DNA of 64,000 bases from an uncultured Porphyromonadaceae bacterium (GTDB lineage Bacteria; Bacteroidota; Bacteroidia; Bacteroidales; Muribaculaceae), in contig CAMWVA010000002.1 of the NCBI GenBank assembly GCA_947177575.1, positions 1-64,000 on the forward strand, in the 5' to 3' direction. The notes beneath the pieces are model-generated. The model ran no database searches. It saw nothing but the letters and a program-made list of their open reading frames with translations, and had not been told where the DNA came from. Positions 8,104-17,250 of this stretch are shown here, in pieces. Both the position numbers and the translations under genes were made by a program. Position 1 is the stretch's first letter, and every line of letters starts with the position of its first letter.

Positions 8104-11100
8104 TCATTTCACCATTACCTTAGCCAGTGCATTACCGGCCTTGACAATATAGACACCAGCCTGAACGGGTATGCTCTGGCGGTCAGAAGAGATACGTACA
8201 TACTGCATTAGTTTGCCATCGGTTGCATATATGGCAAGCGCCTGACCTTCCAGACCTTCAGCCATTATTGCACCGGTAACACCATAGACACCTTCAAGAG
8301 CTCTGAGGTCATCAACCAGTGCGCCACCTACCGATGCGGTATTGGAACGCGGACCGTCCTTACGGAAACCATTATTGAGCACTGTGGTGATTATATTATA
8401 CGAAGCCGCACCATCAATAGGAGTATTATCAGTCCACGAAGTACCCTGAACATCATCGGCTATTATTTCCTGAACGCCGTCAACAGTACGAAGTACTTTA
8501 TAACCGGCCAACTCCCAGCTGAACAGACGGGCCGGAGTATAAACGAGATCATCTATCATAGCACCGAATGAATCAAAGCTGGCATAACGCAGAGCGAAAT
8601 AGCGTGCCTCGGCAGGCAGAGTGAAATTGACAAATTCCCAGTCTTCATCACCGCTCTTAGAGAATGTACGCAGACGCTTGAACGAACCGTTGGTAGAAGA
8701 AGTCTGTACCGAACCGTTCTCATCAGGTGTCACAGGCACGTATGGATCAAACTCAGGTTCTGTAGCACTCCACCATACTTCGATATATTCAGTATAGTCA
8801 ACACTGATAGAACCCATCCAGAAGGTCACTTCAGTACCGCCTGCTACTTCGGGAGATACGAGCCAGTCAGAAGCCTGAACCATACCTTCGTTGGTGTCTT
8901 CATCATACTCGCAGCTACGGGCCATGAGATATTGACGGCCGGAATGAGGAGCCAGACGAGCGTCGCCCATAATATTCAGAGCTTCGGCATCAATAGTCAT
9001 CCATGCAGCCGGCTCACGGTTATTAGGCCATTCCAGACCATTTACAACCCAGCAGGTGCGACCGTCAAAATCAATATTACGCCACTGGCCTATGTAGTCG
9101 GCGACTACGAATGGTTCTGCCATCTCGAAACCGTCTTCACCGCCAAAGGTCAGGTCGGGCTCGCTCCATGCAAGGTCTACAGTACCGCTGACAGTACGTT
9201 CGGCTGTCAGGTCAGTCACCACAGGAGCCTCATGAGCTTTAATCTCAAGACGTGCAAAGAGGGTATTGTTTTCAGGAACATCATCCTCGTCAGCCTCAAC
9301 AGTGGCTGTCACGGTCAGAGGAGCATTAGCTAAATATTCAGCCTGAATATCGAACGATACATTTTTCAGATACTCACGGTTACTCTGCAAACGACGTATA
9401 TTGTCAGTCTCTGAAAGGAGAACATTACCGGCAGCATCAGTAACTGTAGTGGTGAGCTCACCATTGATTACCTCAAGACCTGCATTGATGACACGTATCT
9501 GGAAATTAACCTTATCACCTACCGTAGCCTCTGTGACACCTGTTACCGAAGCCACTTTCAGGTCATTCTCTACATTCTGAAGCAGTTCGTAAGCATCAAT
9601 AAAGCCATATTCGTTGAGCTCAGTTGAAAGATCAGCATGAATTCTGAACTCTGCCCAAGAAGCATCATCAAAACCGTCGGAAAGCACTACTATATCTTCC
9701 TTCCATGTGCCTCGCTCCGGACGTTCAGCTTCGAAATCAGCTATCTTCACAAGTGTTTCAGCACCGTAACGACGGCCCCAGAGCGAAAGCGAAGGCGTGT
9801 ACTTCCAGTCAAGCCAGCGCAGTTTGAAACCGGTCTTTTGCGAAGCAGATGTGGTGACTTTAGGAAATACCAGTTCAGCCTTTGTCGGAACATCTCCGGT
9901 ATTGAAGATTACAAGACCGCCACTGTTAAAGTCCGTAGCCACACCTGTACCCATGCTAAGTAACGAAGCTATTGATTCGACAGATGAATTGATAAATTCA
10001 CCGGACATAGTATAAGATACAGGATTATAAGCAAATCCGTTCGAGCTAAAGTTCTCAACTAAAGGTATGGGATTAGGAGTACCTAAAGTCTCACGTGTAA
10101 ACAGTGAATAACGTGACTCGCCTATCTCATTGACAGCAGCGGGACCTATATGATACTGATGCTGCGGAGCAGTAGGAACAGTGTAAGAGTAAGAACATTC
10201 ACGAGTGGTGCCCACATGGTTGTAAGCCACACCTTCCACTACATATATACGATATTCAAGATTATCGACATCTACGTAACCTCCATTCTCACCTACAGGC
10301 TCCGGTTTATCCCATGTCATGGTGATGGTCATGTTATCAGCCGAAGTCGAATATCTGATATTACGGGGTGCGAGCGGACGGTCAACACCGACATACAGGC
10401 TGTGACCGGTTGATATACCCTCACCCTTTGAGTTGGTACCTATTACCGAGAAAGTGTTATAACCGGAAGCAGGTACATCTACTGATACTTCGCCTGACGC
10501 TCCGGGCAGCAGGTCGAGTTTAGAGGTAGCCTCACCGCAGGTGACGGTATATGTTATCATGTCGTCGGCATCAAGTGCTTTACCTGCCAGGTCAAGTACA
10601 GGAGCCTTTATAGTAACATCGGCCCTGAGAGCTCCTGCAGGAGCAGCTTTAGCACTGACTTCAGGAGTAGCGGGAGCCTGTGTCGAATAACCTTCAAGCG
10701 ATTCAACGCGGAAATTTCCTACTCTTACACCATAGCTGTTACGTGAAGTACAGTGGAAGCCTATATAATAGTCTCCGGCTTCGGGCAGAGCGAAACGACG
10801 GCTTATAGTAATAGGAGACGGCTCGTAAAGATTCTGACCGCTATAAATCAGCTGAGTCATCGACTGCGGATCAGCAGTGCGTCCTATATAAACACTAAGA
10901 TTCTCTGTAGCTTCATAGGGAGAGAAGTTACTGTAGGAGAAACTGAGATTATAGAGAGTCTCAGGCTTATCGAAAGCTAACAAAGGCAGGAACAACCAGT
11001 CATCAGCACTTGAAGTGCGTGAGAGATCGATACCTACATAATAATCACCTGTATCCATGTTACGGCCATAACCGAATTTTACGTTATCACCGTTCACGTC

Positions 11101-12804
11101 AAGTGATTGGAAGAGGCTGAATTCCTCCTGACTCGGAACCATTTCGAAAGGAAGTGGCATAGCATTGCCGAGCAGCAGGCTGAGTGATGCAGGCTCCGAA
11201 GTATGACCGTTAGCTGAAGCTGTCACACCTATATTAAGACGGCTAAGGTCACGGTCAGTGTTAAGACGGAACGAACATTCGGTAAGAGGAGTATCGTTAA
11301 GTTTGACACCGTTCTCAAATACGTCATAAGTCACAGCAGCTGTATCGACGAAACCGTTATTCACGCCTTTGTCACCTACAGGTTCCCATGTCAGCAGACC
11401 GTTATCAGCTCTAAGCATTGAAGGCGTACGGGGAGTGTCATTACCTAAGCAGAGAGTTGATTTGCGTACAGGACTCGATTTATCACCTATTTTAGCGATA
11501 AGAACAGTTTCATGCACACCTTCGGTACCTTCATACGCAAAAGTATGGCTTTCGCCTACAGGCACCTCGGACTCAAATACTTTATTACCGTCAACTTCAA
11601 ATACCATACGTACCTGCTGCTGTTCTATAGGCAGACGTCCGTAAGTCTGGTCGGGAGCGGTAATAGTTATATTGCCTGTCAGTGAAGCACCGGCAAAATC
11701 GAAAACAGCCTCAGCCGGCATAGCAGGAGCTTCAAGTTCGGCATAAGGGTCGGTACAACACAACAAAGAGAAATAAGGATTATCAGGATAGAGAGCGGAA
11801 CTTTCGGTAACGCTGTATGTCTCGTCATCAATAAAGAGAAGCTTTATCGATTCGGTAAATTCATCGGGATAGCAGGCTACAAATGAACGGTCAAGAGGAC
11901 TATAAGTCATGGCCGTGGCTGTCTGATAACGTACAAGGGTGTAATCTTCATCAACAGTACCCATTTCTATCAGAGAATCAGTAGCCTGATCAATAGTATA
12001 GACCTGATTATAGTAATCAAATACGTAAACCTGTGCGTCAGCAGGGTTATAGACTATAGAACCAAGAAAGTTGTTGCGCGACAGAAGGCCATGCTGCTGA
12101 ACAGCAAAGCCGTCGGACGGATCAATGGTAGCATAAAGACCGAACGAATAAGTTGACTGGTCAAGTGACAGGATGTGGAACATATCCTTGTCAGGATCGT
12201 ACGTCATACTGTAGGCGTAAGCGGCATAATCTTCACCAAAATAGATAGGTGTAAGCTCATCGCCTGTGGCAATGTCGACACGACGCCAGATGATATTTTC
12301 TACCTGTGCGCCCTCAACAATAGAGGTAAGTATGTCAGCAATATAGAGTATGCCATCGCGTATAGCACCGCCCTGAATATCGAAATTCTGTGCATCAGCC
12401 AGATAAGAACCGCTAAACATGTTCTCTACCTTTCCCGACGCCGGATCTATCTCACCCCAATAAGACTGTGAACTGGACTGTATGCCTCTGAATGAAGCGA
12501 CAACGCCACAGAGCGAACCACGTGGCTGGGCAACAGGAAGTCCCATAGGTGATTTTGAGGAATGACGTACGCGCATCAGGCCGCTTTCAGGACTACCGGG
12601 AATATTTGAAAGCTGAGTAACACCTGAAGCAGCCCGCAGACGTTGCGGTAAGGTGTGGACAGGGCGACCGACCGCCTCAGTCGTCACCGAGGCAGTTCGG
12701 GTGGAAGTAGCGACACGAGAATGTGCCTGCACATCGGTAGTCAGCAAAGCGCACAGAAGTGTACCGCTAAGACTCCAACCCACAAAATTGAAAAATTGTC
12801 TCAT
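8104..12804 (-). CDS. Giant secreted surface protein, paralogue copy 1
   Basis: The protein has 1566 residues from ATG 12804 (MRQFFNFVGWSLSGTLLCALL), a good signal peptide. The frame extends to 12960, but a promoter at 12925-12956 lies inside that extension, so the shorter start is preferred. Domain order matches the downstream gene: an N-terminal propeller-like region (YSMTYDPDKDMFHI, IVYNPADAQVYVF), FnIII-like modules, a CARDB-like module, a choice-of-anchor J-like domain (GFEMAEPFVVADYIGQW to MIDDLVYTP), and a sorting-type tail (IYATDGKLMQYV, AGVYIVKAGNALAKVMVK). The two genes look like an old tandem duplication. Probable cell-surface or secreted function; ligand unknown. Confidence 0.8.
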   Translation of the reverse strand: MRQFFNFVGWSLSGTLLCALLTTDVQAHSRVATSTRTASVTTEAVGRPVHTLPQRLRAASGVTQLSNIPGSPESGLMRVRHSSKSPMGLPVAQPRGSLCGVVASFRGIQSSSQSYWGEIDPASGKVENMFSGSYLADAQNFDIQGGAIRDGILYIADILTSIVEGAQVENIIWRRVDIATGDELTPIYFGEDYAAYAYSMTYDPDKDMFHILSLDQSTYSFGLYATIDPSDGFAVQQHGLLSRNNFLGSIVYNPADAQVYVFDYYNQVYTIDQATDSLIEMGTVDEDYTLVRYQTATAMTYSPLDRSFVACYPDEFTESIKLLFIDDETYSVTESSALYPDNPYFSLLCCTDPYAELEAPAMPAEAVFDFAGASLTGNITITAPDQTYGRLPIEQQQVRMVFEVDGNKVFESEVPVGESHTFAYEGTEGVHETVLIAKIGDKSSPVRKSTLCLGNDTPRTPSMLRADNGLLTWEPVGDKGVNNGFVDTAAVTYDVFENGVKLNDTPLTECSFRLNTDRDLSRLNIGVTASANGHTSEPASLSLLLGNAMPLPFEMVPSQEEFSLFQSLDVNGDNVKFGYGRNMDTGDYYVGIDLSRTSSADDWLFLPLLAFDKPETLYNLSFSYSNFSPYEATENLSVYIGRTADPQSMTQLIYSGQNLYEPSPITISRRFALPEAGDYYIGFHCTSRNSYGVRVGNFRVESLEGYSTQAPATPEVSAKAAPAGALRADVTIKAPVLDLAGKALDADDMITYTVTCGEATSKLDLLPGASGEVSVDVPASGYNTFSVIGTNSKGEGISTGHSLYVGVDRPLAPRNIRYSTSADNMTITMTWDKPEPVGENGGYVDVDNLEYRIYVVEGVAYNHVGTTRECSYSYTVPTAPQHQYHIGPAAVNEIGESRYSLFTRETLGTPNPIPLVENFSSNGFAYNPVSYTMSGEFINSSVESIASLLSMGTGVATDFNSGGLVIFNTGDVPTKAELVFPKVTTSASQKTGFKLRWLDWKYTPSLSLWGRRYGAETLVKIADFEAERPERGTWKEDIVVLSDGFDDASWAEFRIHADLSTELNEYGFIDAYELLQNVENDLKVASVTGVTEATVGDKVNFQIRVINAGLEVINGELTTTVTDAAGNVLLSETDNIRRLQSNREYLKNVSFDIQAEYLANAPLTVTATVEADEDDVPENNTLFARLEIKAHEAPVVTDLTAERTVSGTVDLAWSEPDLTFGGEDGFEMAEPFVVADYIGQWRNIDFDGRTCWVVNGLEWPNNREPAAWMTIDAEALNIMGDARLAPHSGRQYLMARSCEYDEDTNEGMVQASDWLVSPEVAGGTEVTFWMGSISVDYTEYIEVWWSATEPEFDPYVPVTPDENGSVQTSSTNGSFKRLRTFSKSGDEDWEFVNFTLPAEARYFALRYASFDSFGAMIDDLVYTPARLFSWELAGYKVLRTVDGVQEIIADDVQGTSWTDNTPIDGAASYNIITTVLNNGFRKDGPRSNTASVGGALVDDLRALEGVYGVTGAIMAEGLEGQALAIYATDGKLMQYVRISSDRQSIPVQAGVYIVKAGNALAKVMVK

Positions 12805-12924
12805 GAGAAAAGAAAAAATAAGTTTTTTGGATGTGACTTCCCTATGAAGCCGGTTGGTTGAAAAAAAATGGTAAACAAAAACATACGGGACTTCCCGCTG
12901 CAAGTGGCGGAACGCACCTTTCCG

Positions 12925-12956
12925 CAAAGTTATATAAAAACTTGCTATATTGCAAG
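12925..12956 (-). promoter_or_regulatory. Promoter of the giant-protein operon
   Basis: On the minus strand TAACTTTGC (-7, TAnnTTTG at 12925-12932) follows CTTG (12953-12956, one mismatch to TTTG) after a 20-nt spacer. Transcription would start near 12918, giving a 5' UTR of about 110 nt before ATG 12804. The UTR contains short GC-rich complementary patches (CCGCT and AGTGGCGG) of unclear meaning. Confidence 0.6.
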
Positions 12957-13093
12957 ACACTTTATAAAGTAAATGACCGATTTAACACGTTTTAATAATA
13001 TTGTAATATACCCTACATGTAAAAGTAATATATCATTTAGCTGTCTTATACATGCCCTACCGGGGGAATGTTACCGAAAGGATAAGTAAAGAG

Positions 13094-13125
13094 TGTGATT
13101 ATATGGGAGGGAATGTGTAATTTTG
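13094..13125 (+). promoter_or_regulatory. Promoter of the MATE gene
   Basis: TAATTTTGC (-7, TAnnTTTG at 13118-13125) is preceded after 20 nt by TGTG (13094-13097), one mismatch from TTTG. The start codon at 13161 follows by about 35 nt. It diverges from the giant-protein promoter. The intergenic region 12805-13160 otherwise contains only AT-rich sequence with no further feature recognised. Confidence 0.55.
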
Positions 13126-13160
13126 CATTCTGAAACGATACACACATCTGTACATCTGAT

Positions 13161-14582
13161 ATGTCACGCTCATCGAAGGTAGCAAGTATGGCGCACCGCG
13201 TCAATATCTGGAACACATACAAAGAGGCCTATATAGGATTGCTTCGTCTTGGCTTACCGGTACTGGTGACTCAGGTCGGTATCATTGTGGTCAGTTTTGC
13301 TGACACCATGATGGTAGGTGCGTATGGTCTTGACGAACTTGCCGCCGCTGCTTTTGTCAATAGCTTCTTTATGGTAGCGGTAGTGATGCAGATAGGTTTC
13401 GCCGGCGGTATAACTCCTCTTATAGGTGCGCTTTACAGTAAAGGCCAACGACATGAGGCAGGCCGGACCCTACGTGCCGGTCTACAGGTCAATACGTTGG
13501 TATCGGTATTCTTCATGGCGCTGATGGGCACGCTTTATTTTTTTATTGATTGCTTCGGTCAGCCGGAAGAATTGCTGCCGCTCATACGTCCTTATTATCT
13601 GGTTGTACTTAGCTCACTGCTACCGATGGCTATATTCAACTGCTGTCAGCAGACAGCTAACGGCACTACTGACACGGCTATGCCAATGTGGCTGATATTA
13701 GGCGCGAACGTACTCAATATAATAGGTAACTATGCTCTTATATTCGGCAATTTCGGATGTCCCCGACTCGGATTGCTCGGTGCCGGGTTATCTACTCTTA
13801 CAGCGCGTGCTTTAGCATGTATAGGAATATTGATTTGTTTCAGTCACAGACAACGTTATCGTGACTACTGGCAGGGAGTGCGTGATTCCTCCGCAGGCGT
13901 CGGAGCTCTACGGCGTGAAGTATGGGTGACGTCCTATCCGGTCGGTATTCAGAGTGGTGTGGAGTGTGCTCTGTGGAGTCTCGGTGCTGTGGTATCGGGT
14001 TGGTTCGGTAAAGTACAGTTAGCCTCATATCAGGTAGTCAACACGATAGCTCAGTTAGGATTCATGATATATCTGAGTGTGGGTACCGCCACCTCAATCA
14101 AGGTGGCAAACTGCACCGGACTGCGTGATGTTACCGGTATAAGACGTGTTGCTTCCGCCGGACTACATCTTAACCTGTTGTTAGGCACCTTGGCTTCAGT
14201 GGCATTCATAGTGTGGACACGTCCTCTGATACATCTGTTCAGTCCTGATGAATCCGTTATACTTTCAGCTATGGCTCTTATAGTACCGCTGGTAATCTAT
14301 CAGTATGGAGATGCAGTCCAGATAACATACGCCAACGCGCTGCGTGGCACAAGCGAGGTCCAACCGCTTCTATGGATAGCAGTAATCAGTTATCTTGCCA
14401 TCGGCGCACCGCTTATGCTTCTGTTAGCTGTCGGTGCAGACATGGGTAACATAGGCGTGTACTACAGTTTTTCGGGTGCTCTGATGAGTGCCTCACTACT
14501 GCTATGGCGTGCTTTTATGCGTGCCTGTCGACGGAAAGAACAGCTCTGGCAGCCTTCCGCCAAGAGCCTAAGTTATGACTAA
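13161..14582 (+). CDS. MATE family multidrug/Na+ antiporter
   Basis: This is a 473-residue polytopic inner-membrane protein with about 12 hydrophobic segments in two similar halves, the normal size for MATE/NorM exporters. Recognisable features are LGLPVLVTQVGIIVVSFADT near residues 30-50, MVGAYGLDELAAAAFVNSF, and the second-half counterpart GIQSGVECALWSLGAVVSGW followed by LASYQVVNTIAQLGFMIYL. It would export cationic compounds using Na+ or H+. It stands alone with its own promoter, upstream of the parAB cluster. The substrate cannot be predicted. Confidence 0.9.
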   Translation: MSRSSKVASMAHRVNIWNTYKEAYIGLLRLGLPVLVTQVGIIVVSFADTMMVGAYGLDELAAAAFVNSFFMVAVVMQIGFAGGITPLIGALYSKGQRHEAGRTLRAGLQVNTLVSVFFMALMGTLYFFIDCFGQPEELLPLIRPYYLVVLSSLLPMAIFNCCQQTANGTTDTAMPMWLILGANVLNIIGNYALIFGNFGCPRLGLLGAGLSTLTARALACIGILICFSHRQRYRDYWQGVRDSSAGVGALRREVWVTSYPVGIQSGVECALWSLGAVVSGWFGKVQLASYQVVNTIAQLGFMIYLSVGTATSIKVANCTGLRDVTGIRRVASAGLHLNLLLGTLASVAFIVWTRPLIHLFSPDESVILSAMALIVPLVIYQYGDAVQITYANALRGTSEVQPLLWIAVISYLAIGAPLMLLLAVGADMGNIGVYYSFSGALMSASLLLWRAFMRACRRKEQLWQPSAKSLSYD

Positions 14583-14602
14583 TGCAAATAAGTTTTCGAC
14601 AA

Positions 14603-14658
14603 TTCACACTATTTAAGATAAAAAATAGTGTGAAAACGGGAGATAAAGATTAGTTTTG
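14603..14658 (+). promoter_or_regulatory. Hairpin followed by the parA -7 box
   Basis: TTCACACTATTT (14603-14614) pairs perfectly with AAATAGTGTGAA (14623-14634) across an 8-nt loop, just after the MATE stop codon. TAGTTTTGC (TAnnTTTG at 14651-14658) is a -7 box for the parA operon; the -33 element is weak. The hairpin may end the MATE transcript or regulate parA. I found no consensus-like parS 16-mer in the region. Confidence 0.5.
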
Positions 14659-14701
14659 CAAGTTAAAATCAAAGAGAGAGTATAAAGAGAGAATAATAAG
14701 C

Positions 14702-15472
14702 ATGGGTAAAATCATTGCAATAGCCAACCAGAAAGGTGGAGTGGGTAAAACCACAACAGCCTTCAACCTGGCCGCATGTCTGGCCCTTGAAGGAAAAAAA
14801 GTGCTTCTTGTAGATGCCGACCCACAGGCTAACGCCACCTCTGGTATCGGGGTGGACTCAAGTGAAGTAACCTCGACTGTCTATGAGTGTCTCGTCGACG
14901 GAGTAGCCGTTGCCGAGGCTGTAGTACCTACACAGATTGACGGTCTCAATCTGCTGTCTTCGCGTATAGACCTTGTAGGTGCCGAAGTGGAACTGATGAA
15001 CAGTAACGACCGTGAACGCACACTGTCAAAAGTCCTCGCACCGGTAAAAGACGACTACGATTACATAATTATAGATTGTAGTCCTTCGTTGGGTCTTATA
15101 ACTATCAACGCCTTGACAGCCGCAGATTCGGTTATCATACCTGTACAGGCCGAATATTTTGCATTGGAGGGTATATCACAACTTCTCAATACTATAAGGA
15201 TTATAAAGAGTCGTCTGCGTCCGTCGCTGGAAATAGAAGGATTCCTGCTGACCATGTATGATGCACGTCTGCGTCTCGCCAATCAGATATACGAAGAGCT
15301 GAAAGGACACTTCGATGACAATGTGTTTGATACAGTGATACCACGTAATATCAAACTCAGCGAAAGTCCGAGTCATGGTGTGCCTGTGGTGCTCTATGAT
15401 CCTGACAGTCGCGGGTCGATAGCCTACGAGCAACTGGCACGCGAGATAATAGCCCGCAGTCGCCGTAAGTGA
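14702..15472 (+). CDS. parA: ParA/Soj chromosome partitioning ATPase
   Basis: The protein has 256 residues and a deviant Walker A motif at residues 10-18 (QKGGVGKTTTA), followed by VDADPQANATSGIG and IIDCSPSLGLITINAL (Walker B-type region). Length and motifs are those of chromosomal Soj/ParA, which binds DNA as an ATP dimer and moves ParB-parS complexes. It is the first gene of parA-parB-DUF5683-mltD, an arrangement common in Bacteroidetes and usually in the origin-proximal part of the chromosome. Confidence 0.95.
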   Translation: MGKIIAIANQKGGVGKTTTAFNLAACLALEGKKVLLVDADPQANATSGIGVDSSEVTSTVYECLVDGVAVAEAVVPTQIDGLNLLSSRIDLVGAEVELMNSNDRERTLSKVLAPVKDDYDYIIIDCSPSLGLITINALTAADSVIIPVQAEYFALEGISQLLNTIRIIKSRLRPSLEIEGFLLTMYDARLRLANQIYEELKGHFDDNVFDTVIPRNIKLSESPSHGVPVVLYDPDSRGSIAYEQLAREIIARSRRK

Positions 15473-15531
15473 CTTTTTTCTATAAACACAGTGATAGCAT
15501 ACAAACAGTCTGACACCCTGACCCAATAACG

Positions 15532-16425
15532 ATGATAAAACGTAACGCACTCGGCCGTGGCTTGGATTCGCTCATCTCTATTAAGGAGGTGCGCACCGAT
15601 GGCTCGTCGGCTATCAGTGAGATAGAGTTAGACAATATCCACCCCAACCCTTCCCAACCGCGAACCACCTTCGACGAAGATGCTCTCTCGGAACTGGCTG
15701 TGTCGATACGTGAGTTGGGGGTGATACAGCCGCTGTCGCTGCGCCGCCTCGACGACGGTTCTTATCAGATTATAGCCGGTGAACGTCGCTGGCGTGCCGC
15801 CCGTATGGCCGGTCTGCGTACTGTGCCGGCTTATATAAGGGAGGCTTCCGACACCGAAGTGACAGAGATGGCCCTTATCGAAAACATACAAAGGGAGAAC
15901 CTGAATGCTATAGAAGTAGCTCTTGCTTTCCGTATGCTTATCGACAAATATAATCTCACACAGGAACGCCTCTCAGCACGTCTGGGTAAGACCCGTGTCA
16001 CTATAGCCAATCATCTCCGCCTGCTGAAACTGCCTGCCGAGATACAGCTCGGTCTGCGTGACGGCAAACTGGAGATGGGTCATGCCCGTGCCCTGTTGGC
16101 TGTCTCCGATTCGAAGCGTCAGCTTGAACTCTACAATCATATAGTAGAGGAAGGGCTTTCAGTGCGCCGTGTCGAGGAGCTGGCACGCCAGACTGAAGAA
16201 GCTGTACCTGACAGTAAGGAAAAACCGGCCTCGGCAGCTCCTGAGGCAGATAACGAGCGTTACGCCGAAATGTCACGTCGGCTTTCAGGCTGGCTCCCTT
16301 CACCTGTCAGACTGAAACGCCGTCCGGACGGTAAGGGATCAATAACCGTAAAGTTCACCTCTGACGAGGAACTTGAAAATATCATGTCGGTACTGTCACG
16401 TCTCGACACCCAGTCTCCTCAATGA
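15532..16425 (+). CDS. parB: ParB/Spo0J partition protein (CTPase, parS binding)
   Basis: The protein has 297 residues. The start KRNALGRGLDSLIS is the typical ParA-stimulating N-terminus. The ParB nuclease-like/CTP-binding core includes GERRWRAARMAGL and LIENIQRENLNAIEVA. A helix-turn-helix follows at about residues 140-165 (TQERLSARLGKTRVTIANHL), with a C-terminal dimerisation domain. It loads on parS sites and spreads to organise the origin region. It lies 59 nt after parA and overlaps the next gene by 4 nt, showing translational coupling. Confidence 0.95.
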   Translation: MIKRNALGRGLDSLISIKEVRTDGSSAISEIELDNIHPNPSQPRTTFDEDALSELAVSIRELGVIQPLSLRRLDDGSYQIIAGERRWRAARMAGLRTVPAYIREASDTEVTEMALIENIQRENLNAIEVALAFRMLIDKYNLTQERLSARLGKTRVTIANHLRLLKLPAEIQLGLRDGKLEMGHARALLAVSDSKRQLELYNHIVEEGLSVRRVEELARQTEEAVPDSKEKPASAAPEADNERYAEMSRRLSGWLPSPVRLKRRPDGKGSITVKFTSDEELENIMSVLSRLDTQSPQ

Positions 16426-17195
16426 CGGCCATGCGCATGACCTCCTGTTATTGCTCTTCCTCACGGTGTCTGCCGCTATGGCAACGGCTGCTGCTATCGG
16501 CGCTGTGTGTACTGTTAGCTGTGCCTCCGGCCGATGCTTTGCTGTTAGCACAGTCACCGGAAACACCGGGTGACAGTACGGTCTATCTTGATGAGAAGGT
16601 ACTTGTGCCTGTACCCGGTGCCGAGGTAATCAATCAGGGTGATTCGGTGCTTACTGTTGTTGAAGACAGCCGCAATCCCTATCTGCTCAATGGCAAAAAA
16701 GAGTTTAATCCTGACCCGACAAGGGCTGTATGGATGTCGGCTCTGTTTCCCGGCCTCGGTCAGGTCTATAACCGGCGTTACTGGAAGCTACCGATAGTAG
16801 TGGGTGGTTTTATGGGGCTCGGATATGCTACCTCATGGAACAATAAGATGCTCAATGACTACACACAGGCTTACAGGGATCTTACCGACAGTGACCCGGG
16901 TACGAACAGTTACATGAACTTCTTTCCGCCCACTACCAACGAGGGCGATATTGATAAAACATGGCTGACTTCGGTAATGCGTTCGCGTCGTGACTATTAT
17001 CGCCGCAATCGCGATCTTTGCATTATCTTTGTAGTAGGTCTCTATCTCCTCTGTATGGTCGATGCCTACGTAGATGCTTCACTGGCTCATTTTGATATAA
17101 GCGACAATCTGTCAATGGACGTCACACCGACCATGTTAGGCAGTCCGGTGCCTTCCAAACCGGCCTTCGGGCTCAACTGGGCCTTTACTTTCTAA
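16422..17195 (+). CDS. DUF5683-type membrane protein
   Basis: The protein has 257 residues. It has an N-terminal hydrophobic signal (LLLSALCVLLAVPPADALLL), then the segment PTRAVWMSALFPGLGQVYNR followed by hydrophobic stretches near residues 125-140 and 200-215 (LCIIFVVGLYLLCMVDAYVD). This matches the DUF5683 family that sits next to parB in Bacteroidetes. The molecular role is unknown; an envelope function coupled to chromosome segregation or to the downstream peptidoglycan lyase is only suggested by gene order. It starts inside the last codons of parB (4-nt overlap). Confidence 0.85.
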   Translation: MTAMRMTSCYCSSSRCLPLWQRLLLSALCVLLAVPPADALLLAQSPETPGDSTVYLDEKVLVPVPGAEVINQGDSVLTVVEDSRNPYLLNGKKEFNPDPTRAVWMSALFPGLGQVYNRRYWKLPIVVGGFMGLGYATSWNNKMLNDYTQAYRDLTDSDPGTNSYMNFFPPTTNEGDIDKTWLTSVMRSRRDYYRRNRDLCIIFVVGLYLLCMVDAYVDASLAHFDISDNLSMDVTPTMLGSPVPSKPAFGLNWAFTF

Positions 17196-17250
17196 TATTG
17201 CCACACTCTGTGGCCTCTCTCCACCCCAACACCAAAAACATCTCTTCGCA

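Noticed and set aside
8104-12960. Longer start of the first giant protein at 12960
   Set aside because: The added 52 residues are not signal-like and cover a good minus-strand promoter at 12925-12956; ATG 12804 begins a proper signal peptide.
14583-17250. parS sites near parAB
   Set aside because: No sequence close to the TGTTTCACGTGAAACA-type consensus was found by eye; a systematic scan of the whole genome is needed to place them.
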